From CAXNKH01 sp049296795 (GTDB taxonomy: Bacteria; Pseudomonadota; Gammaproteobacteria; Burkholderiales; Burkholderiaceae_C): DNA of 64,000 nt. The position numbers and the translations under genes were made by a program. Positions 17,350 to 25,180 of the stretch are shown here, one piece after another. The stretch covers positions 62,001 to 126,000 of the forward strand of contig JBAQTC010000009.1 in NCBI GenBank assembly GCA_049296795.1, given 5' to 3'. Within the stretch, counting starts at the first letter, position 1. Each line of letters begins with the position of its first letter. Under the pieces are notes generated by a model. The model made no database searches. It was not told where the DNA came from and worked only from the letters and a program-made list of their open reading frames with translations.

Positions 17350-18242
17350 GTCTTGCTCCGCAATTGTTCGAGTGTAATGACCGGACGTTGTTCGTAAGGC
17401 AAGTTCCACAACTGGCAATTGCCTGCGTCGACGATCGACACCGGCAATTCGATGGAGACCGGCACCTGTTCCCCGCGCAGATGGCGCGCCGCGCATTCGG
17501 CAGCAAGGTAGGCCATCTGCATGGCGTTGAAGTTGGCCGTGGCCAGCATACGACCCTCAGCAATTGCTGCTATGGCCTCGGGAATCGCGTTGACGCCGAC
17601 TACGGCAGCCGATAGGCCGGCGGCATCAAGCGCGTCCAGCGCACCGAGAGCCATGATGTCGTTGGCCACCAGACAGGCTGCGGGCGATGGGTTCTCTGCT
17701 AGCCACTTCGCCGTCCGCTCTTGCGCCACTTCGCGCCTATAGTCACCCGCCACCTGCCCTGCCAAGACAATTCCAGGCGCTTCGCGTGCGGCATCTCGAA
17801 AGCCACGCAGTCGTTCCAAACTGGTGTAGGACTCTTCGGGACCCGTGACAACCAGCACCATCCCTTGGCCCTGCAGGTGCTGGAACAGATAACGTGCGAT
17901 GGCCAGTGCGAGCTGGTAATCATCCGAACTAACATAGCTCACCATAGGCGCAGCGGCGATCGGGTTGACGAAACCGATCATAGGAATGCCAGCCGCCACC
18001 ACTTTGCCAATCGCAGGATTTACCTTGCTGACATGCACTGGAGAAAATACGAAGGCATCGGGGCGCGGCTGCAGGGCCAGCGCCTCGTCGATCAAAGCAC
18101 TTTGCTCCACCGGATCGTCACCTTGGTTTGGCACAAAATGTAGCACCTCGTCGCCGAAGACCGCGGCCGCACGCTGAGCACCCAGGCGTGCTGCGCCGTA
18201 GGCGGGATTCGTGTTGTTCTTGGTGAAAACCGCGAGCCTCAT
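17346..18242 (-). CDS. Periplasmic-binding-fold (RbsB/LacI-type) protein lacking a signal peptide
   Basis: The protein is about 298 residues from ATG 18240-18242 (MRLAVFTKNNTNPAYGAARL). It has the full two-lobe type-1 periplasmic binding protein fold, with typical segments such as ALQPRPDAFVFSPVH, ACLVANDIMALGALDAL and VVGVNAIPEAI. It has neither a secretion signal nor a helix-turn-helix, so as written it would be cytoplasmic. A longer start (ATG at 18263) overlaps the SDR gene and still gives no signal peptide. No sugar-type ABC permease is nearby. It may be an intracellular sensor or enzyme partner for the pathway substrate, or an exported protein with an atypical route. Confidence 0.78.
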   Translation of the reverse strand: MRLAVFTKNNTNPAYGAARLGAQRAAAVFGDEVLHFVPNQGDDPVEQSALIDEALALQPRPDAFVFSPVHVSKVNPAIGKVVAAGIPMIGFVNPIAAAPMVSYVSSDDYQLALAIARYLFQHLQGQGMVLVVTGPEESYTSLERLRGFRDAAREAPGIVLAGQVAGDYRREVAQERTAKWLAENPSPAACLVANDIMALGALDALDAAGLSAAVVGVNAIPEAIAAIAEGRMLATANFNAMQMAYLAAECAARHLRGEQVPVSIELPVSIVDAGNCQLWNLPYEQRPVITLEQLRSKT

Positions 18243-18246
18243 CACG

Positions 18247-18969
18247 TCAGACCATCCCACCATTGGGCTGAATCACTTGGCCCTGGATCCAGGTCGCTTT
18301 ATCGGAAGCCAGGAAACTCACGACCTCAGCGATTTCGGCGGTTGTCCCAATCCGGTTGAACGGGCTCATGGCAGCAGCACGGGCCTTGGCTTCGTCGTTT
18401 TTGCCGGCGCGGAACAAATCGGTATCGACCGGTCCCGGTGCCACGCCGTTGACGCGGATCTGGCGCGGCGCCAGCTCCTTCGCCATGGAACGGATCATGC
18501 CTTCCACTGCGGCCTTGGTGGCCGTGTAAGGGCCGCCGCCGGGAACAGCGTGGCGCACCATCGAGGTAGTTAGGGCGATGATGTTGCCGCCATCCAGCAC
18601 ATTTTTGGCCGCTGCGCTCAGGATGTTGAAAGCGCCAACGATGTTGACTTCCACCAACTTGCGAAAATTGGCCGGGTCGAACTGGGCCATCGGTCCTGGC
18701 GGCACGTTGATGCCAGCGTTGGCCACGACGCAATGCGGGGCGCTGCCGAAATCGCGCGCCACATCGGCGAAAACCTGAGCCACTTGCTCAGCCTCGCAAA
18801 TATCAACCGCATACGCTTGGGTGCGCGAATTGCCAATCTTCTCGGGGATGGTGGGCGCGCTGCTGACATAGGTGTAAGCCACGTCGTAGCCACTTTGGGC
18901 CAAGGCTTGCACGCTGGCTGCACCTATGCCGCGGCTGCCACCAAATACCAGCGCAATTTTGTTACTCAT
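18247..18969 (-). CDS. Short-chain dehydrogenase/reductase
   Basis: The 240-residue classical SDR has the cofactor motif GGSRGIG at residues 10-16, NAG in the middle, and the YTATK catalytic pair near residue 150. It ends in GQVIQPNGGMV. It should oxidise or reduce a hydroxyl/keto group with NAD(P)H. It resembles 3-oxoacyl-ACP-reductase-like SDRs, but in this operon it more likely acts on a catabolic intermediate. The downstream gene begins 4 bases after its stop. A 76-base gap without features separates it from the ThDP enzyme upstream. Confidence 0.88.
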   Translation of the reverse strand: MSNKIALVFGGSRGIGAASVQALAQSGYDVAYTYVSSAPTIPEKIGNSRTQAYAVDICEAEQVAQVFADVARDFGSAPHCVVANAGINVPPGPMAQFDPANFRKLVEVNIVGAFNILSAAAKNVLDGGNIIALTTSMVRHAVPGGGPYTATKAAVEGMIRSMAKELAPRQIRVNGVAPGPVDTDLFRAGKNDEAKARAAAMSPFNRIGTTAEIAEVVSFLASDKATWIQGQVIQPNGGMV

Positions 18970-19045
18970 AAAAACTCTTTCAAAAATAATCGAACACCGA
19001 GGAAGGGACTAACTCCAGCCCCAACATTTTGCATGCTTATGTAGG

Positions 19046-20824
19046 TCAAGCCACCCAGGGCTTGCCGTAGATCGGCTCCTTGTAGGGCGTGGGCGGCAAC
19101 TGCCAGGTGCCGGTCGACGGCGGTCGCACTTCGGCATCGACGTGAACGTCAATCACGCAAGGCCGTTTGTTTTTCAGCGCTTGTTGCACCGCCGCGCCCA
19201 ACTCTTGCGGCCGGGTCACGGTCACGCCATCGGCTCCCGCAGCGCGGGCCCAGGCAGCAAAGTCAGGGTTGTAGCGCTCGCCGCTCTGGCCTTTGTAAAA
19301 CGCCGTACCAATTTCGCGGCCATTGAACATGCCGTACTGGATGTCACGGATCGCGCCCCAGGCAAAGTTGTTCCAGATGATCCAGACCACCGGCAAGTTG
19401 TACTCCACAGCCGTGCACAGCACATAGGGCGCCATGGTGAAACCCCCGTCGCCGACCACCGCAACACAAGGCCGATCGGGTGCCGCTAACTGGGCACCCA
19501 TGATGCCGCAGACACCAAAACCCATACTGGAGTAACCCCAGCTATTGAGCATGCTTTGGGGCCGTCTGGCTTTCCAAAATTGCATGAACCAGTTGTGGTG
19601 CACGCCCGAATCGAGCGCCAGGATGACATCGTCGGGCAACACTTTTTGCAACGTGCCAACGACGAATTCGGGACGCAGTGGACTGGTCGAGTCGGTGAAG
19701 TGCGGGCGCACAAAAGCTTCCCACTGCGCTTGCCAGCCCAGCACCTCGTCCAGCCATGGGGCATAGCGCTTGGCATTGATGCCGGGGCGCTCCGGCAAGG
19801 CTTGCAGCAACTGCCGCACAAACACTTTGATGTCAGCAATGATGCCCAGTGTTGGGACATAGTTGCGGCCCAGCTCCTGCGGATCGATGTCGACGTGGAT
19901 CAACTGGGTCTTGGGGAAATTCCAGGAATAACCCGCGTGCCAGCTCGATGAACTGCGGTCGTCAAAGCGCGTTCCCAACGTAATCACCAGGTCGGCGCGC
20001 CGTCCGGCTTCGTTGGCTGGGAAAGCCCCGTTGCGGCCAATAAAACCCAAGGCCAAAGGATTCTCGCCATCGATAGCGCCCATGCCGTTGGGTGAAGTAA
20101 TGACCGCAATACCCAGCAGATTGGCCAGCTCGGTGATCTCAGTCCCAGCCTGCGACAGGGTTGCGCCATGACCGATGAATAACACCGGTTTGTGGGCGGC
20201 CGCCAGCAAGTCCAGCGCCAAGGCCACATCGAGTTCGTTGGCGCCGGGACGGTGCGCGCGCTGAATATTGGAGGGGGCCGGCAGTTCGACCTCAGCCTCT
20301 TCCTGATACACGTTGTAGGGAATATCGATGTTCACCGGCCCCGGGCGGCCCGTCACCATGGTGTCCATGGCTTGGCGCAAGGCCAAGGGCAACATGTCAA
20401 CCCGGGTCGGCTGGAAAGCGCGCTTGACCACTGGCCGCATGACTTGCGCAAAGTCAGCCTGGTTGTGCTTGTACAACTCCTGAAACGGCGCGCGGTTGTG
20501 CTGCGAAGTCGGCACATTGGACGTGATAGCCAAAAAGGCTGACGAGTCCGACAGTGCAGTGGCCAAGGACATCACCATATTGGCCGAACCCGGCCCGGTA
20601 GAAGTGAGGGTGGCGACCGGTTTGTGCTTGACGCGAAAGTAAGCATCAGCCATGTGGCCGGCGCATTGCTCATGGCGTGGCGAGACCAGTTGAATTTTGT
20701 CACGCACGTCGTACAGCGCATCCAGCATGCCCACGTTGCCGTGGCCGCAAATACCGAAGATGTACGGCATTTTTTCTTGTACCAGGTACTGGGCGATCAA
20801 CTCGCCACCTTTCATTTTCGCCAT
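19046..20824 (-). CDS. Thiamine-diphosphate enzyme, acetolactate synthase-like
   Basis: The 592-residue protein has the three ThDP domains. The catalytic Glu52 (RHEQ) activates the cofactor, and the Mg-ThDP motif GDGGF near residue 458 is followed by WNN. Family members decarboxylate a 2-oxoacid and may ligate or release the aldehyde. It is not the biosynthetic AHAS, since there is no ilvH neighbour and the sequence around the active site differs. It sits 15 bases after a small cupin gene, in the catabolic operon. A ligase or decarboxylase for a 2-oxoacid is the best reading. Confidence 0.85.
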   Translation of the reverse strand: MAKMKGGELIAQYLVQEKMPYIFGICGHGNVGMLDALYDVRDKIQLVSPRHEQCAGHMADAYFRVKHKPVATLTSTGPGSANMVMSLATALSDSSAFLAITSNVPTSQHNRAPFQELYKHNQADFAQVMRPVVKRAFQPTRVDMLPLALRQAMDTMVTGRPGPVNIDIPYNVYQEEAEVELPAPSNIQRAHRPGANELDVALALDLLAAAHKPVLFIGHGATLSQAGTEITELANLLGIAVITSPNGMGAIDGENPLALGFIGRNGAFPANEAGRRADLVITLGTRFDDRSSSSWHAGYSWNFPKTQLIHVDIDPQELGRNYVPTLGIIADIKVFVRQLLQALPERPGINAKRYAPWLDEVLGWQAQWEAFVRPHFTDSTSPLRPEFVVGTLQKVLPDDVILALDSGVHHNWFMQFWKARRPQSMLNSWGYSSMGFGVCGIMGAQLAAPDRPCVAVVGDGGFTMAPYVLCTAVEYNLPVVWIIWNNFAWGAIRDIQYGMFNGREIGTAFYKGQSGERYNPDFAAWARAAGADGVTVTRPQELGAAVQQALKNKRPCVIDVHVDAEVRPPSTGTWQLPPTPYKEPIYGKPWVA

Positions 20825-20839
20825 GATTTTCTTTCCCTG

Positions 20840-21232
20840 TTAAAGCATTTCTTCTTCATCCGACGCCGGCGTCGTCACCACCAAAAACACCAGTCCCGCA
20901 ATGCCGGTATTGGTAAAACTGTGTCGAATACCAGGCGGCACATAGACATAGTCATGCGGGCGCATCAGATGTTTTTCTTCGTCCAGCGTCAGTACGCCTT
21001 CGCCTTCCAGAACGTAGTAGACCTGTTCCTGCACCTGGTGCACATGTTCGCCCACATAGGCCGCCGGCGCGTAACGCGAAATACGAAAATCAAGGCGGCT
21101 GCTACCGGTGTTCTCAGGTGCGGCCAGCGCCTTGGACAAAGCGCCACCAAAGTGACCCGGGTATTCCTTCCAGGCGATGTTGGCCATTTTTTCAACCAGG
21201 GCCTTGCTCTTCATTTGCTTCTTTTCGTTCAT
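20840..21232 (-). CDS. Cupin-domain protein
   Basis: The 130-residue single-domain cupin has motif 1 HVHQVQEQVYYVLEGEG and motif 2 VPPGIRHSFTN. The two His of motif 1 and the His of motif 2 could bind a metal. ATG 21232 is preceded by AGGAA at proper spacing; the upstream in-frame codon is a TTG. It begins the operon that continues into the ThDP enzyme, just after the R2 repeat island. The role is unknown: small cupins of this kind act as isomerases, dioxygenases or ligand sensors. Confidence 0.82.
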   Translation of the reverse strand: MNEKKQMKSKALVEKMANIAWKEYPGHFGGALSKALAAPENTGSSRLDFRISRYAPAAYVGEHVHQVQEQVYYVLEGEGVLTLDEEKHLMRPHDYVYVPPGIRHSFTNTGIAGLVFLVVTTPASDEEEML

Positions 21233-21340
21233 GTGAATTCCTGTCAAAAAATTATTGCTGCTCCCTCAAATGAGGCCCAACGATATCCCATTCATTTTGA
21301 TTCCGGCTTGGCTTGCATACACAAGTCCGCACCCGGCTGT

Positions 21341-21580
21341 GCTTTCGCAGACGAGACTGGGGCGAATAGCTCCGTGAATGTCCTCCGGCCTTCAGCCTCC
21401 CCCTTAATTTCACTGCGCCATTCACCCCAATCTCATCTGCAAACAAAGTCTCTGGTTTTCATGGCTGAAAGCCACTCGATGCCCTGGTGTTTGGGGTGGA
21501 CGGCGCAGCGGCATTAAGGAGGAGGCCGCAGGCCGGGGGACAGCCGCGTAGCTGTCTACCCCAAGCGCCTGGGAGCACCT
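21341..21580 (-). repeat. R2 composite hairpin repeat, two units
   Basis: The 440-base gap between the cupin gene and livMGF holds two related hairpin units, 21347-21440 and 21488-21569, divergently arranged around a roughly 47-base spacer. Unit one has 21-base arms with 18 Watson-Crick pairs and three positions that become G-U pairs on the minus strand. The apex contains GGCC-TTC-AGCC or GGCC-GCA-GGCC hairpins. The same composite recurs inverted at 56513-56733, and one unit occurs at 37091-37184. No coding frame is convincing. The rest of the gap (21248-21340, 21581-21687) shows nothing I can name. Confidence 0.85.
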
Positions 21581-21687
21581 AAATCTACAGCCAGGCTCCT
21601 TGTTCCAGAAGGCAAGCTGATCGGAAACAGACTTGTGGCCTATCGATGTCATGAATTTCAAAATTCTCCCTAAAATATTTGCACAAT

Positions 21688-24222
21688 TCAAAGCCAGAGG
21701 ATCTGTTTTCGGTACTCCAGATCTGTCAGCAGGGGCTGGGCTGGCCCCTCGTGGAATACCGCACCGCGCTCCAGGGCAAACACCCGATCTGCCAAGGCCA
21801 GCACCAAGTCCAGATTGTGCTCAACAATCAAAATCGACACGTGCTGGCGCAACTGGTCGAACACCGTGAACAACTCTTGCACCACGGTCGGCGCCAGCCC
21901 TTCAAACGGTTCATCGAGCAGCAACAGTCGCACATTGCCCGACAGTGCGCGCGCCACCGCCACCATTTGTTGCTCGCCGCCAGACAAGTAATCCGCTGCG
22001 ACGTGCATGCGTTCCTTCAGTCGCGGGAAATAGTGCAGAACTTTTTCTTCATCCCAAACCACACCATTGCTGCCATCGGTGGCGCGCGCCAGCCGGCCCA
22101 AGGCCAGGTTTTCCGCCACGCTCATGCCGGCGAACAGGCCGCGGCCCTGCGGCACATAGCCAATGCCCATTCGCGCAATGTCAGGTGCTGACAAGCCGGC
22201 CAACGATCGGCCTTGGTATTCAATCTGGCCCGAAGCCGGTTTGAGCAGTCCCATCAGAGCTTTGAGCAGCGTGGTCTTGCCGGCACCGTTGCGACCCAGC
22301 AGGGCGACGATTTCCCCTTCTTTCACATCCAGCGTTGCGTCGTTGAGGATGTGGCTTTTGCCGTAGAAAGCGTTGACCTGCTCAAACTTCAGCAAGCGTG
22401 GCCGCTCCTGGACTGCGCCCTGCACTCGGCCGATGACGCTCGGCGTCCCGCTACCGGTGTAGATCTCTTGCACTTGCCGGCTCAATCGAACCTGTTCCGG
22501 TGTGCCGCTCATCAGCACTTCACCCTGGTTCATCACCGTGACCTGGTGCGACAGACTCAGTACCCGGTCAATGTCATGTTCAACCAGCAACACCGGGATA
22601 TTGCTGGCAATGGTTTTCACCAGATTGGAAACCCGCTCGCGCTCAGCCGCCGCCAGTCCAGCCAAGGGTTCGTCGAGTAACAACACTTGCGGTTTAGAGC
22701 CCAAGGCAATGCCCAAATCAACCAGACGCTGCCCGCCATAAGACAACTCGCCGCCCTCGGTCTCCTCAATTCCCTGCAGACCGAGAAACTTCATCAGTTC
22801 GGCCGTTTCGCTGTGGATCTCGGGGTAGCTGTCGATGTCACGCCAGAAATTAAAGCGCGCCGGATGCCTGGCCTGCAGTGACAACCGCAGGTTTTCATAA
22901 ATCGACAAGCCCTTGAACAGGTTGGTGATCTGGAATGAGCGCGCTAGTCCTTGCTGGCAAATTCGATCCGGTGACAGATGCTGAATCTCTCGACCATTCA
23001 GGCGCACGCTTCCGGTATCGGCCATGAACATGCCCGAAATCAGATTGAAAGTGGTGGTCTTGCCAGCGCCGTTAGGTCCAATCAAGGCGTGAATCTGCCC
23101 CGAATTCACCACCAGTTGCGCTTCATGCACGGCTACGATGCCGCCAAAATGTTTGCTCACGCCTTGCGCTTGCAGCACCGCGCCCTGGGCGGGTGTCGGG
23201 CGCAAGAAAGCCGGCAGTGCCAGGCCTTGGTATATCTTGCGCCGGCTCATGGCAGCATCCAGCTCTGGCGCAGGACGCCAGCGGCGGCGCAACTGACCCC
23301 AGATGCCGGTCAGCCCAGCGGGCGAGAAAACAATGAACCCGACGAAGATCAAGCCGAAATAAAGCAACCAGTTACCGGTGTAAATAGAGAACAGTTCGCG
23401 AAACAAGAGGAAGAAAAGCGCGCCCAAGGCGGGGCCCAGAAAACTGTGCATGCCGCCAATCACCACCATGGCCAGCAGCTCACCGGCAAAAGCCACCGTA
23501 GTTGACTCGGCCGCAGCCAAGCGGTGCAAGAAGACCACGAGTGCGCCGGCCAGGCCGGTCAACGTGGCCGAAATCACAAAAGCCAGCAGCTTGTAGCGGT
23601 CGATGTCGTAACCCTGGAACATGGCGCGCTGCTCGTTCTCACGGATAGCCACCAGCACATGACCAAAAGGCGAGCGCACCACGCGCAGCAAACCGTAAAG
23701 CACGGCAAAAACGATCAAGGCCGTGAACACGTAATAGCTCAGGTGGCCGTTCAGGTCGATGGGCCCGAGTGAACCGCGCTCGATGCCGCCCAGCCCGCCT
23801 TCACCGCCGGTCAGGCCAGTCCAGCGAAAAGCAATGGCAAAAGTTAGTGCGCACAGGGCCAGCGTCAGCAGCGAGAAATAGACGCCGCGGCGGCGCAGGA
23901 TCAGGAAACCCACGGCCAACGACAGGGTCGCCGTGAACAGGATGGAAAAAGCGAAGGGCAAAATGATCTGGTTTTTGAACCAGTGCAACTGGGCCAGCGC
24001 TGCCGCATAACCTCCGATGCCAAACCAGGCGCTGTGGCCAAAAGACACCAGACCGGTGTAGCCCACCAGCAAGTTCAGGCCCATGGCCGCCATGGCCAGA
24101 ATCACCACCACTGTGGCTGCATCGAGCGTCAAGCCGATGGCCTGGAACACCAGCGGCAACAGCAGCAAACTGGCCGCTCCCAGCCACAGCGGGCGGTACT
24201 TGGGATGCGAAAAATAATTCAT
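21688..24222 (-). CDS. LivM-LivG-LivF fusion: branched-chain-type ABC permease with two ATPase domains
   Basis: One 844-residue polypeptide contains three normally separate subunits. Residues 1 to about 325 are the LivM permease, with FGHSAWFGIGGYAAALAQL and the EAA-like ENEQRA segment. Residues about 348-585 are the LivG ATPase: Walker A GPNGAGKTT 382-390, signature LSYGGQR near 493, Walker B LLLDEP. Residues about 608-844 are the LivF ATPase: Walker A GRNGAGKTT, signature LSGGEQQ 746-752, Walker B LLLLDEP. No stop or start signal interrupts the joints. ATG 24220-24222 is chosen because the frame upstream of it has no LivM character. It lies 11 bases after livH. The substrate could be an aromatic or aliphatic acid rather than leucine. 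Confidence 0.92.
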   Translation of the reverse strand: MNYFSHPKYRPLWLGAASLLLLPLVFQAIGLTLDAATVVVILAMAAMGLNLLVGYTGLVSFGHSAWFGIGGYAAALAQLHWFKNQIILPFAFSILFTATLSLAVGFLILRRRGVYFSLLTLALCALTFAIAFRWTGLTGGEGGLGGIERGSLGPIDLNGHLSYYVFTALIVFAVLYGLLRVVRSPFGHVLVAIRENEQRAMFQGYDIDRYKLLAFVISATLTGLAGALVVFLHRLAAAESTTVAFAGELLAMVVIGGMHSFLGPALGALFFLLFRELFSIYTGNWLLYFGLIFVGFIVFSPAGLTGIWGQLRRRWRPAPELDAAMSRRKIYQGLALPAFLRPTPAQGAVLQAQGVSKHFGGIVAVHEAQLVVNSGQIHALIGPNGAGKTTTFNLISGMFMADTGSVRLNGREIQHLSPDRICQQGLARSFQITNLFKGLSIYENLRLSLQARHPARFNFWRDIDSYPEIHSETAELMKFLGLQGIEETEGGELSYGGQRLVDLGIALGSKPQVLLLDEPLAGLAAAERERVSNLVKTIASNIPVLLVEHDIDRVLSLSHQVTVMNQGEVLMSGTPEQVRLSRQVQEIYTGSGTPSVIGRVQGAVQERPRLLKFEQVNAFYGKSHILNDATLDVKEGEIVALLGRNGAGKTTLLKALMGLLKPASGQIEYQGRSLAGLSAPDIARMGIGYVPQGRGLFAGMSVAENLALGRLARATDGSNGVVWDEEKVLHYFPRLKERMHVAADYLSGGEQQMVAVARALSGNVRLLLLDEPFEGLAPTVVQELFTVFDQLRQHVSILIVEHNLDLVLALADRVFALERGAVFHEGPAQPLLTDLEYRKQILWL

Positions 24223-24233
24223 TCTTGTCGTTC

Positions 24234-25109
24234 TCACTCGAAGCGCTCGATGCGCTCGCCCAACAAACCGCGCGGCCTGAACATCAAAACCAGGAACATC
24301 AAGATATACATCGAAGCCTCGCCGGCTGCCGGCTGGAAATGGATAGTGATGCCACGCACCACGCCCACCAGAACCGCCGCCAGAACCACCCCCCAGAAAC
24401 TGCCGAGACCGCCGATCACCACCACCACAAAGGCCACGGTCATGATCTCGGTGCCCATGGCTGGATGCACGATGGTGATGGGGCCAAACAGCACACCCCC
24501 CAATGCTGCCGTAGCCACACCCAGCATGACGATGGCCGTCATATAGGGTTGCAACTTGATGCCCAGCACGGCCACCATGTCGGGCCGTTGTACGCCAGCA
24601 CGCACCACGCGACCAAAAGAGGTCTTGTGCAGCAGCAGCCAAATGCCGGCCATGACGACACTCACCAAGGCCAGAATAAAAAGCCGGTACTTGGAGAACA
24701 TCATGTCGCCCACAATGAGCTGGCCCTTGAACTCAGGCGGCATGGTGGACGGCAGCGGAGCCGAACCCCAAATCATGCGCAACGCCTGCTCGGCCACCAT
24801 GGCCAGACCAAAAGTTACCAGCAAGCTGAGGATCGGGTCGGCCGTGTAAAAGCGGCGCAGTAAATAGCGTTCAAACAAAATACCCAGCAGAGCCACCAGC
24901 GCGGGCGTGATGAAGATACTGGCACCGAATCCAGCCCGCTGAATAACTTCGAGCGAGACATAAGCACCCAGCGCGTAGAAAGCGCCGTGTGCTAAGTTAA
25001 CAATGCCTCCAACGCTAAAAATCAGCGACAGGCCCAGGGCCAGTAACAGGTAATAACCGCTGAGGACCAGGCCATTGACGACCTGCTCAAGCAAGAACAC
25101 GATTTCCAT
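24234..25109 (-). CDS. livH: Branched-chain amino-acid-type ABC permease LivH
   Basis: The 291-residue integral membrane protein starts MEIVFLLEQVVNGLVLSGYY and has the LivH hallmark VNLAHGAFYALGAY near residues 40-53. It forms the heterodimeric channel with the LivM part of the downstream fusion. ATG 25107-25109 gives the standard length; an upstream in-frame extension is unsupported. The order is livK, livH, livMGF on the minus strand with short gaps. Confidence 0.93.
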   Translation of the reverse strand: MEIVFLLEQVVNGLVLSGYYLLLALGLSLIFSVGGIVNLAHGAFYALGAYVSLEVIQRAGFGASIFITPALVALLGILFERYLLRRFYTADPILSLLVTFGLAMVAEQALRMIWGSAPLPSTMPPEFKGQLIVGDMMFSKYRLFILALVSVVMAGIWLLLHKTSFGRVVRAGVQRPDMVAVLGIKLQPYMTAIVMLGVATAALGGVLFGPITIVHPAMGTEIMTVAFVVVVIGGLGSFWGVVLAAVLVGVVRGITIHFQPAAGEASMYILMFLVLMFRPRGLLGERIERFE

Positions 25110-25180
25110 GAGCTTCCAGACGAAATAGAAGTGCTGCCGGCACCGCACGCAGCGGCCCGGCCCCCTAACTCACAGCTTCT

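Noticed and set aside
17349..17496. Longer start for the second Bug receptor
   Set aside because: The upstream frame overlaps the preceding gene and would bury the clear signal peptide that begins at ATG 17349.
21341..21580. Integron attC sites as explanation of the R2 units
   Set aside because: There is no RYYYAAC/GTTRRRY core pair, no integrase and no gene-cassette layout next to them.
24223..24642. N-terminal extension of the LivMGF frame by 140 residues
   Set aside because: The extension overlaps livH in another frame, is Gly/His/Arg-rich with no permease character, and the LivM-like sequence begins exactly at ATG 24222.
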